NCBI RefSeq assembly: GCF_034321785.1
Contig: NZ_JAXLPB010000001.1
Coordinates: 682,001-746,000, forward strand
Origin: Fulvimarina uroteuthidis
Lineage (GTDB): Bacteria; Pseudomonadota; Alphaproteobacteria; Rhizobiales; Rhizobiaceae
DNA length: 64,000 nucleotides
Reading direction: 5' to 3'
Each line of letters begins with the position of its first letter. The stretch's first letter is position 1. The position numbers and the translations under genes were made by a program. The notes under the pieces are model-generated. The model was not told the DNA's origin, made no database searches, and saw nothing but the letters and a program-made list of their open reading frames with translations. Below are positions 52,243-59,711 of this stretch, in pieces.

Positions 52243-54303
52243 ATGATCGATATCACATCAGACCAGGGATGCCCGACGCGCCTCGGGGCGACGCCGGCGC
52301 GGGACGGCACCCATGTCGCGGTCGTCTCCCGGCATGCCGAGACCATTGAGCTATGCCTCTTCGACGCGGCCGGGACGCTCGAGACAGCACGGCTCGCCCT
52401 GCCCGGCGCCAAGGGCGACATCCGATTCGGCTTCGTGCCGGGCCTTGCGCCGGGCACGCGCTACGGCCTTCGCGCCCATGGCCCAAACGCACCGGGGGAA
52501 GGCCATCGGTTCGATCCGGCAAAGCTGCTCGTCGATCCCTACGCGGTTGCGATCGACAGGCCGTTCCAGTTTCATCCGGCCATGAAGGCACCCCTTTCGC
52601 ACCGGATCGACAGTGCGCCCTACATGCCGAAGGCGATCGTCAGCGATCTTTCGCGCGATGCCGCACCGATGCCGTTCGCAGCGCCGGGCCTGACTTACGA
52701 GGTTCTCGTCCGGGCGTTCTCGCAGAATCATCCGGACGTGCCGGAGCGCTTTCGCGGAACCGTCTCCGCGCTTGCCCATCCATCTCTGCTCGACCATCTG
52801 GAACGGATCGGCGTCGACACGGTCGAACTCATGCCGCTGGCCGCCTGCATCGACGAGGAGCATCTGGTCAGGTTGGGCCTGACGAATGCGTGGGGCTACA
52901 ATCCGGTGACGCACATGGCCCCCGATCCCCGGCTCGTGCCCGGCGGCTTCGCCGAATTGCGCCGGGTCGTCGATGCCTTGCACGCGCGCGGCATCCGCGT
53001 GCTCGTCGACGTCGTCCTCAACCATTCGGGCGAAGGCGACGGGAACGGACCGACGCTCTCCTATCGCGGGCTCGACAACAAGCTCTACTATGCGCACGAC
53101 AGCGACGACCCCGCCAGGCTGATCAACGATACCGGCTGCGGCAACACGTTCGCGGCATGGCGGGAGCCGGTGGCACGGCTGTTCGTCGACAGTCTGAGAA
53201 CCTGGGTGGAAGCGGCGGGAATCGACGGCTTCCGCTACGATCTCGCGCCGGTACTCGGGCGCACGCCGCACGGGTTCGACCCCGCCGCACCGTTCCTGCG
53301 GTTGGTGGCGCGCGACCCCGTCCTGAAGGATCGCATCCATGTCGCGGAAAGCTGGGACATCGGCCCCGGCGGCTATCAGGTGGGCCAGTTCCCGCCCCCC
53401 TGGTTCGAATGGCAGGACCGGTTCCGCGACGATGTCAGGCGGTTCTGGCGCGGCGACAAGGGCACGATCGCAAATCTGGCGACGCGGATCGCCGGCTCGC
53501 AGGACCTGTTCGGCCAGCCCGGGCGCAAGCCCTCCGCAGGCGTGAACTTCATCGCCGCCCATGACGGGTATGCGCTCGCCGATCTGACGGCCTACGTGAC
53601 GAAGCACAACGAGGCGAACGGCGAAAAGAACCACGACGGCCACGGCGAGAACTATTCCTGGAACAATGGCAGGGAGGGCGACACCAAGGATCCTGCGATC
53701 TTGGCGGCGCGAAAGCGCGATATCCGCGCCATGCTCGCCACGCTCTTCATCTCGCGCGGCACGCCGATGATCGTCGCCGGCGACGAGTTCGGGCGCAGCC
53801 AGGGCGGCAACAACAATGCCTACTGCCAGGACAACAAAACGACGTGGCTGGACTGGGAGGGCGCGGACGAGGCGCTGATCGCCTTCACGGCACGGCTTTC
53901 GAGGCTGCGCCGGGACCATCCGGCCTTGTCGGCCGACGCCTTCCTGACGGGCCATCACGGCGGCGGTCCGATGGAAGACGTCGTCTGGCTTCGCGAGGAC
54001 GGCCAGCGCATGCGCACGAGCGACTGGCACGATTCCGACCGGCATTTCCTCGGAATGAGCCTCTTCGAGCGCCGGGAGGACGAAGGCCGGCAGATCGAGC
54101 GGGTCATCGTCTATCTGAATGCTGCGGGCAGCGATGTCGAGACGTTGCCGCCATCGGCGCGCCCGCACCACGGGCTGACCCTGTTCCTCCAGTCCGACAG
54201 CCCGGAACTCCCACCCCGGCGCCTCGGGGCGGGCGAGCGCCTCATCGTCAAGGCGCGATCGGTCTTCGTCCTTGTCGAGACCGATCTTCGGGTCGCTCGA
54301 TGA
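52243..54303 (+). CDS. glgX: Glycogen debranching enzyme
   Basis: 686 residues, GH13_11 isoamylase/GlgX type, which cuts alpha-1,6 branches left by GlgP. An N-terminal CBM48 domain (about residues 1-105) precedes the TIM barrel. Catalytic-region motifs are VDVVLNHSGEGD, the nucleophile in GIDGFRYDLAPVLGR, the acid/base Glu in HVAESWDIGPGGY (usual form AEPWD) and the transition-state region FIAAHDGYALADL. The NNNAYCQDNKTTWLDWE stretch is diagnostic of GlgX. It has its own promoter region, since it is cut off from the glg operon by the opposite-strand kinase. Confidence 0.94.
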   Translation: MIDITSDQGCPTRLGATPARDGTHVAVVSRHAETIELCLFDAAGTLETARLALPGAKGDIRFGFVPGLAPGTRYGLRAHGPNAPGEGHRFDPAKLLVDPYAVAIDRPFQFHPAMKAPLSHRIDSAPYMPKAIVSDLSRDAAPMPFAAPGLTYEVLVRAFSQNHPDVPERFRGTVSALAHPSLLDHLERIGVDTVELMPLAACIDEEHLVRLGLTNAWGYNPVTHMAPDPRLVPGGFAELRRVVDALHARGIRVLVDVVLNHSGEGDGNGPTLSYRGLDNKLYYAHDSDDPARLINDTGCGNTFAAWREPVARLFVDSLRTWVEAAGIDGFRYDLAPVLGRTPHGFDPAAPFLRLVARDPVLKDRIHVAESWDIGPGGYQVGQFPPPWFEWQDRFRDDVRRFWRGDKGTIANLATRIAGSQDLFGQPGRKPSAGVNFIAAHDGYALADLTAYVTKHNEANGEKNHDGHGENYSWNNGREGDTKDPAILAARKRDIRAMLATLFISRGTPMIVAGDEFGRSQGGNNNAYCQDNKTTWLDWEGADEALIAFTARLSRLRRDHPALSADAFLTGHHGGGPMEDVVWLREDGQRMRTSDWHDSDRHFLGMSLFERREDEGRQIERVIVYLNAAGSDVETLPPSARPHHGLTLFLQSDSPELPPRRLGAGERLIVKARSVFVLVETDLRVAR

Positions 54304-54476
54304 GAAGAGAGACATCGAAGCCACGTCAACGGCTGCGTGCACTTCGATCACATGAACGTGTACTTGTGCTCGTCGTCGCCCCCTCCCCATTATGCGGGCG
54401 AGGCAGGAATGCTCGCATGGCTGACATTAACGCACTGCCAGGTGAGCGCTCGGCCTGAAGGGCGGGAGAAACAATC

Positions 54477-55856
54477 ATGACGCAACGAACGGGGACGGCC
54501 GCGTCCGGCGGATGGCTGTCGCGTGAACGCACGGTCGCAGGTCCGGGCTTCAATCGGTGGATGGTTCCGCCGGCGGCCTTGTGCATTCACCTGTGTATCG
54601 GCCAGGTCTACGCCTTCTCCGTCTTCAACAAGCCGATGACCATGCTGATCGGCGGAACCGAGCCGGCGGCCGCCGACTGGACGATCTCCGAACTCGGCTG
54701 GATCTTCTCGATCGCCATCCTGTTTCTCGGCCTCGCCGCCGCCTTCGGCGGCACCTGGGTGGAACGGGTCGGGCCGCGCAAGACGATGGCGACGGCCGCC
54801 TGCCTCTTTGGCGGCGGCTTCGTCGTCGCCTCGCTCGGCGTCGTGTGGCACCAGCTCTGGCTGGTCTATCTCGGTTACGGCGTTCTGGGCGGCTGCGGTC
54901 TCGGCCTCGGCTACATTTCGCCAGTGAAGACGCTGATGACCTGGTTTCCCGACCGGCCCGGCATGGCGACGGGCATGGCGATCATGGGCTTCGGCGGCGG
55001 CGCCTTCATCGCCTCGCCGCTCTCGGTTCTGTTGATGAGCCAGTTCGGCGTCTCCGGCGCCTTCCTCGCCCTCGGCCTCATCTATTTCACCTACATGATG
55101 GTCGGCGCGATCATCGTGCGCGTGCCCGCCAGGGACTGGCTGCCGGAGGGCTACACCCCGCCGCGGACCTCGAAGGGGATGATCACGACGGCCAACGTCC
55201 ATGTGGACGAGGCGTTGAAGACCCGTCAGTTCTGGCTCCTGTGGGGCATCCTGTTCCTCAACGTGACCGCCGGCATCGGTGTTCTGGGCCAGGCCTCGCT
55301 GATGAGCCAGGAAATGTTCCCCGGCACCATCACGGCGGCTGCGGCAGCCGGCTTCGTCGGGCTTCTCAGCCTCTTCAACATGGCCGGCCGCTTCTTCTGG
55401 GCCTCGACCTCCGACTATATCGGGCGCAAGCCCACCTACATGATCTTCTTCGCCCTCGGCGTCGTCCTCTATGCCCTCGTCCCCACCGCCGGGAACATGG
55501 GCTCGATCGTTTTCTTCGTCGCCGCCTACGCCGTTATCCTCTCCATGTATGGCGGGGGCTTCGCCACCATTCCGGCCTATCTGAAGGACGTGTTCGGCAA
55601 GGATTATGTCGGCGCGATCCACGGGCGCCTGCTGACCGCCTGGTCGGCGGCCGGCATCGTCGGCCCGGTGCTCGTCAACTATCTCCGCGAGTTCCAGATC
55701 GATGCCGGCGTGCCGAAGGCCGATGCCTACACCGTGACCATGTACATCATGGCGGGGCTTCTCGCGATCGGCCTCGTCCTCAATTTCCTGATGTCCCCGG
55801 TCCACCGGAAACATCACATGCAAGCCGACGCACGCGCCAAGCCTCTCGCGGCCTGA
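54477..55856 (+). CDS. OFA-family (oxalate/formate antiporter-like) MFS transporter
   Basis: 459 residues with 12 predicted membrane helices. Features include the OFA-type first helix FNRWMVPPAALCIHLCIGQVYAFSVFNKP, the MFS loop FGGTWVERVGPRKTMA between helices 2 and 3, and the second-half loop SDYIGRKPTYM. The family moves oxalate, formate or other monocarboxylates across the inner membrane; the substrate here is unknown. GGGAG precedes ATG 54477. The 39-residue protein just downstream is its usual small partner. Confidence 0.88.
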   Translation: MTQRTGTAASGGWLSRERTVAGPGFNRWMVPPAALCIHLCIGQVYAFSVFNKPMTMLIGGTEPAAADWTISELGWIFSIAILFLGLAAAFGGTWVERVGPRKTMATAACLFGGGFVVASLGVVWHQLWLVYLGYGVLGGCGLGLGYISPVKTLMTWFPDRPGMATGMAIMGFGGGAFIASPLSVLLMSQFGVSGAFLALGLIYFTYMMVGAIIVRVPARDWLPEGYTPPRTSKGMITTANVHVDEALKTRQFWLLWGILFLNVTAGIGVLGQASLMSQEMFPGTITAAAAAGFVGLLSLFNMAGRFFWASTSDYIGRKPTYMIFFALGVVLYALVPTAGNMGSIVFFVAAYAVILSMYGGGFATIPAYLKDVFGKDYVGAIHGRLLTAWSAAGIVGPVLVNYLREFQIDAGVPKADAYTVTMYIMAGLLAIGLVLNFLMSPVHRKHHMQADARAKPLAA

Positions 55857-55946
55857 CCGGGCGCGCGCGGTGGTATCGCGCGCGGGCTGCGGCGGTGCCG
55901 CCCCCTTCCCATCCCGCCTTCAGCCCCTTCAACGGAGCCTTTCCCC

Positions 55947-56066
55947 ATGGCAGAACCATCCGCCACCAGCACCGGACAACTCGTCGCCGCCTGGGCGTTC
56001 GTCGGCATTCCCCTTGCCTGGGGCATCGTGATGACCGTGAAAAACGCGTCCGCACTTTTCTACTGA
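55947..56066 (+). CDS. MFS transporter small subunit (39 residues)
   Basis: A tiny gene, ATG to TGA, 90 bases after the OFA transporter, with CGGAG about 9 bases upstream. The protein starts MAEPSATSTGQ and has a single membrane helix (LVAAWAFVGIPLAWGIVMTV, residues 12-31), then a short KNASALFY tail. Small single-helix proteins of this kind follow OFA-family transporters in many Proteobacteria and are thought to be accessory subunits. It is below usual gene-length cut-offs and easily missed. Confidence 0.8.
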   Translation: MAEPSATSTGQLVAAWAFVGIPLAWGIVMTVKNASALFY

Positions 56067-56187
56067 CGCGCGATTGCATCCCGTCCGCGATGCGAGGCAG
56101 CTGCCGGGAAGAACGCGAGGAACCAAACGCCGGTCCCACTTTTTCACCTTCGGACTCTTTTCCACCGTTTATGGCGCGAGGAACGAG

Positions 56188-56649
56188 ATGTACGAAGCCT
56201 GGAATGTCATCACAGCCGCGATACCTGGCTGGCCGCTCGCGGAGCGGACGCTCCAATTGTCTCTCGCAGCCATCTTCGCGGGCGTCGTCGGCTACGAACG
56301 CGAAGCCCGCGAACAGTCCGCCGGTCTTCGCACCCACATGATGGTCGGGATCGGCGCCTGCCTCTTCACGATCCTGATGATTTCGCTCGTCGATCGCTTC
56401 GACGACGGCGGGAGCGGCGTTAGATCCGACCCGATCCGGATCGTCAGCGCCATAACCTCCGGTATCGCCTTCCTCGCGGCCGGCGCGATCATCCAGTCGC
56501 GCGGCGAGGTGAAGGGTCTGACGACGGGCGCATCCCTTTGGGTGGCGGGCGCGCTGGGTCTTGCCTGCGGTCTCGCCGAATACGCGCTCGCCATCGTCTC
56601 CGTCGCCATGACGCTGCTCATCCTTCGCGTCGTAAAGAAGCTGGAATAG
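56188..56649 (+). CDS. MgtC/SapB family membrane protein
   Basis: 153 residues with about five hydrophobic helices. Family hallmarks are the first helix ending GVVGYEREAREQSAGLRTHMMVGIGACLFTIL and the later RIVSAITSGIAFLAAGAII...VKGLTTGASLWVAGALGLACG. It lacks the C-terminal soluble domain of Salmonella MgtC, so it is the short SapB/YhiD-like form. The role in ion homeostasis or stress is not settled for such proteins. Its last 32 bases overlap the end of the convergent gene. Confidence 0.87.
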   Translation: MYEAWNVITAAIPGWPLAERTLQLSLAAIFAGVVGYEREAREQSAGLRTHMMVGIGACLFTILMISLVDRFDDGGSGVRSDPIRIVSAITSGIAFLAAGAIIQSRGEVKGLTTGASLWVAGALGLACGLAEYALAIVSVAMTLLILRVVKKLE

Positions 56650-57646
56650 GGCCCGCGTCGGTTCCATCCGGCTCGCGCGAGGCAGGACCGCCCGGCCCAT
56701 CCTCGCGCGGGTCCTCCGTAGCCACCCCCGGCGACGGTCGGGGCGCATCGAGGCGGAAATCGTCCGGCCGGCGGGGCCCGATCAGTTCGGGACCGTCGGG
56801 AAAGGCGCGGACGTAGCGCGATGAGACGAGTTCTTCCTCGGTGAGGACATAAAGATCGGCCGGCGGCGTCTGCATCGCCTTGATCCAGATCGCCGGACTA
56901 ACGCCCATGTCGGCGAGAAGCTGCTGGCAGCGGGCGATGGTCTGCTGGATCTCGGAGATCGAGCGATCGAGTTCGCCGGCGCTTCGCGTTCCGGGAACCT
57001 CGGCCGCATAGACCTGGTGAAGCCCGATCCAGGCCGATTCCCCGGCGTGGCGCGTCAGCCCGCCGGCAAAGACGAGCGGACAGGCGGACGCGCAATAGCC
57101 GTCGGCGGGAACCTCGGTCGAGATGCCGGCGGCGCGCAGATCGGCCGCCATCTGCAGCGCATCCTCGACGGAGCCACCTGGAGAATGCAGGAAAAGCCGC
57201 GTCACCTCCTTGCGCGCCTCGGCCTGTGCGGCGAGAAACGCGCGCAGCTCGCCGGCCGTGCCGATCTCGATCCGCCCGACAGCGGACACGAGACCGCCGC
57301 CCGCCTCGAAGAAGGACATGGGCCGGGTCATGGCTTCCGAATCCACCGGTCCGTCATAGCCCGGAAGCGCCGGCTCGCCGCGATCTGGACCGACGGGGAT
57401 GGTCTTCGGCAGATAGGGCCGGACCTGATCGCCCGGCTCGGGGCGCTTGAGCGGCATCGGCGCCGTCCGCTCGGTGCGGGCGGTATCATACCGCGCCTCG
57501 CGCTCGGCCACGTCCCGATAGTCGAAATAGACGATGCAGATGCTGACGACGAGCAGGCCGACGAAGATCGCGCGCAGGATCGCCCCGTCCGGAATGGCCT
57601 GGACCAGCCGTTCCAGCCGACCCGGACTTGCCTCTTCGCCGATCAT
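56618..57646 (-). CDS. Membrane-anchored ClpP/crotonase-fold periplasmic protein (COG3904-like)
   Basis: 342 residues. One transmembrane helix near the N-terminus (about residues 23-42, AILRAIFVGLLVVSICIVYF), a proline-rich linker, then a ClpP/crotonase-like domain. It has the oxyanion strand LFLHSPGGSVEDALQMA and the predicted nucleophile in YCASACPLVFAGG (Ser between two Cys). A helical C-terminal part and a low-complexity acidic/proline tail follow. It resembles predicted periplasmic proteases distantly related to ClpP and SppA; activity is not established. The bordering cysteines could make a disulfide around the nucleophile. Confidence 0.72.
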   Translation of the reverse strand: MIGEEASPGRLERLVQAIPDGAILRAIFVGLLVVSICIVYFDYRDVAEREARYDTARTERTAPMPLKRPEPGDQVRPYLPKTIPVGPDRGEPALPGYDGPVDSEAMTRPMSFFEAGGGLVSAVGRIEIGTAGELRAFLAAQAEARKEVTRLFLHSPGGSVEDALQMAADLRAAGISTEVPADGYCASACPLVFAGGLTRHAGESAWIGLHQVYAAEVPGTRSAGELDRSISEIQQTIARCQQLLADMGVSPAIWIKAMQTPPADLYVLTEEELVSSRYVRAFPDGPELIGPRRPDDFRLDAPRPSPGVATEDPREDGPGGPASREPDGTDAGPIPASLRREG

Positions 57647-57674
57647 CGCCGCGCCATCCGCTTCAGGATCCGGA

Positions 57675-57726
57675 GCATCGGCCCGAACATCGAAACCGAA
57701 GTCCGGAAAGCCTGATGCGTGACATC
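57675..57726. repeat. Degenerate Rhizobiales-type palindromic intergenic repeat, copy 3
   Basis: Gap-free match to 2830-2881 (about 43 of 52 bases). This copy best preserves the inverted ends: GCATCGGCCCGAA on the left and GGAAAGCCTGATGC near the right. It lies in the 127-base spacer between two minus-strand genes. Confidence 0.65.
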
Positions 57727-57773
57727 AAAAGGATTGCTGGAGCATCGTGGATCTGGAGAGACGGCACGATGCG

Positions 57774-59126
57774 TCAGCGGGATATGGTCTTGGGAAAGGG
57801 CGTCGGCCCGTCGGGATCGTTCCGCTGGGGGATCTCGCGGTCGTCGGCCGCGCTTCGCGGGCTCTCGGTTCCCGCGCGAGGCTCGAGCGATCTCGCCGCC
57901 GTGGCCGGCCTCTCCACGCGCTCGGGGACCCATTCGTCCTCCTCCACCCGGATCCGCTTCTGGATGCGGATCGCGCGCATCAGGTCGGCGGCGGACATGT
58001 CGCCGGTCTCCATTTCCTCGCCGTCCTCGCGCCGGATCACGTCCTGGACGATGCACAGGATGAAGATGAGGACCGCCGGCAGGAGATCGATCGAGATCGC
58101 GCCGGCCCAGGACGGCAGGAAATCGCCGGCATAGCGGATGACGGCTTCCGGCGCCGAGAGCGGGGTGAAGCGGAAGGGCTCCACGGTGGGGCGCGTCAGG
58201 ATCTCTTCGGCGGCGGCGACAAGCTGCACGCTCTGGGCACGCACGGCCTCCTCCACCCTTACGACGACCTCGCTCTGGCGGGCGCGCAGGCTTTCGTCGC
58301 CGCCGTCCGAGACCGGGGCAATGAAGGACCGGCCGAGATCCTCGGCCGCGCGCTTGACCGCGGGCGCGACGGAATCCTGCTGGAGCCCGGTGATGATGCC
58401 GGACAGTTGCACCGCTTCTTCCGCGAACGCATTGGCCCGGTCGGCCACCGGACCCTGGCTGGAGACCAGCGTTCGCATGGCCGAAAGCCGCGCGGTGCCC
58501 TCGCCGAAGACTTCCGCGACGCGGACGCGGCTCGCCTGGATTTCGTTCTGGAGACCGGACAGCTGGTTCGACATCTGGCGCAGCAGCGCCACCACCGTTC
58601 CGGAACCGGAGGTTCCGGTGAGCGAGCCCGAGCGAGCTTCCTGCACCGCCAGCGTATCGAAACGCTGGGCTGCGAGCTGGATGTCGGGCAGCAGGGATTG
58701 GGCGGCGAGCGCGTTCTCGTGCGCCTCGTTGAGCTTCTGCTGATATTCCTCCGTGGTCACCGACAGGTGCTGTTCCAGCGCCGCCGAACCGGCGAGCGCC
58801 GAGGCGTTCAGCCACGACGACATGGCGATGATCATGAAGGAGCCGATCGCCATGGCAAGGTACAGCATGCGCCGGCTGCCGGGCTGGCGCACATGCGGCA
58901 TGAAGCGCATGAGATAGGACCAGAAGGCATAGATCGCGACCGACACGGCGGACGCGTAGACGATGGCGCCGAGGAACACGGCTGTGGCACTGCCGTCGAG
59001 CAGTTCGCGGACACCCAGATAGGTGTAGACGCCCGACGCGAGCGCCAGGACGGCGAGCGTGATCTTGGTCGTCGTATCGAGGCGCGTCTGCTGGCCGCGA
59101 AGGGTGTAGGACTGGGATACGCTCAT
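57774..59126 (-). CDS. Four-helix membrane protein with large coiled-coil domain, unknown function
   Basis: 450 residues from ATG 59126; ATG 59138 is also in frame but has a ribosome site with no spacing. Three helices lie near the N-terminus (about residues 23-45, 49-75, 86-107), then about 230 residues of helical, Gln/Glu/Ala-rich sequence likely to form coiled coils (LSVTTEEYQQKLNEAHENALAAQSLL and similar). A fourth helix (about 335-362, AISIDLLPAVLIFILCIVQDVI) and an acidic, proline-rich cytoplasmic tail follow. The topology would place the coiled coil on one side, probably the periplasm. I do not recognise the family. A CtrA-type box 148 bases upstream suggests cell-cycle control. Confidence 0.75.
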   Translation of the reverse strand: MSVSQSYTLRGQQTRLDTTTKITLAVLALASGVYTYLGVRELLDGSATAVFLGAIVYASAVSVAIYAFWSYLMRFMPHVRQPGSRRMLYLAMAIGSFMIIAMSSWLNASALAGSAALEQHLSVTTEEYQQKLNEAHENALAAQSLLPDIQLAAQRFDTLAVQEARSGSLTGTSGSGTVVALLRQMSNQLSGLQNEIQASRVRVAEVFGEGTARLSAMRTLVSSQGPVADRANAFAEEAVQLSGIITGLQQDSVAPAVKRAAEDLGRSFIAPVSDGGDESLRARQSEVVVRVEEAVRAQSVQLVAAAEEILTRPTVEPFRFTPLSAPEAVIRYAGDFLPSWAGAISIDLLPAVLIFILCIVQDVIRREDGEEMETGDMSAADLMRAIRIQKRIRVEEDEWVPERVERPATAARSLEPRAGTESPRSAADDREIPQRNDPDGPTPFPKTISR

Positions 59127-59273
59127 ACGCTGCAACATCCTCGAGATCGACCGCGACGCCGGGTCGGCGAACCGACGGGCGGGCGGGCGACGCCAGATTG
59201 GCCATGACGCCGTTTCGGACGGGCAACAGCTACGATCCGTCCCCTGAACCGAACTTGAACCATGCCCGGTTCG

Positions 59274-59288
59274 TTAACGTCACATTAA
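59274..59288 (-). promoter_or_regulatory. Perfect CtrA-type binding box
   Basis: TTAA at 59274-59277 and 59285-59288 with exactly 7 bases between. Read on the minus strand it is TTAA-N7-TTAAC, the full consensus for the alphaproteobacterial cell-cycle regulator CtrA. It faces the membrane-protein gene at 57774-59126. Confidence 0.55.
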
Positions 59289-59540
59289 GGCTTTCGCGTG
59301 AGGCAAGACAATGCGTCGGGGTCGAGCGTGTCCGGGTTTCGTCCAACAGGGTTAGCGCAAAGATTGGGCAATCCGGGAGAGGCCGTTGCAGTTCGAACGC
59401 CGACTATTTTAACGAAGTCTCTATCGAGAGTTCAGTTTCTATCGAATATTTCTATCATCGGATCGAGCCATGCATCTATCGCATGGCTGATTCCGCAAAA
59501 ACGGGCTACCACTGCACTGCAGCATCGATTATTTTGTAAT
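59289..59540. other. AT-rich gene-free region upstream of the small RNA
   Basis: Much less GC-rich than the rest of the window. It contains three TCTATCG/TCTATCA repeats between 59420 and 59460, and a perfect 8-bp hairpin AGCCATGC/GCATGGCT (59466-59473 with 59481-59488). No plausible protein. GATTAT at 59527-59532 could be the -10 box of the RNA below, but no good -35 is visible. Confidence 0.4.
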
Positions 59541-59655
59541 CAGTCGGGTCGAGACGGTTACCTCCTCCCAATCTTATCGCACCGACTGTTTCCTCCCAAG
59601 GTTTCTCACGAAACCACCTAATTCAAAGCCGGGTCTTCGAACCCGGTTTTTTTTT
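59541..59655 (+). ncRNA. Candidate trans-acting sRNA with anti-Shine-Dalgarno motifs (alpha-r14/NfeR1-like)
   Basis: Three stem-loops end in a strong terminator. Stem 1: CAGTCGG (59541-59547) with CCGACTG (59582-59588), perfect 7 bp, enclosing a loop with CCTCCTCCC (59561-59569). A single-stranded linker carries a second CCTCCC (59592-59597). Stem 2: GGTTTC/GAAACC with a TCAC loop (59600-59615). Stem 3: the terminator (59629-59655). CU-rich CCUCCUCCC loops complementary to ribosome binding sites define the alpha-r14 family of rhizobial sRNAs (about 115-125 nt), which repress many mRNAs. The 115-base size and layout fit; the exact 5' end and family membership are inferred. Confidence 0.72.
59629..59655 (+). 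terminator. Rho-independent terminator of the candidate sRNA
   Basis: CCGGGT (59629-59634) pairs with ACCCGG (59641-59646) around a 6-base loop, followed at once by nine T. It is the only textbook intrinsic terminator in the window and points rightward, although no plus-strand protein gene lies before it for over 2 kb. Confidence 0.93.
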
Positions 59656-59711
59656 GCCCATTGTCCGGCGGGTCGGCGCGCGAAGACGGTCGAACGCGGC
59701 TTGCCCGGGGT

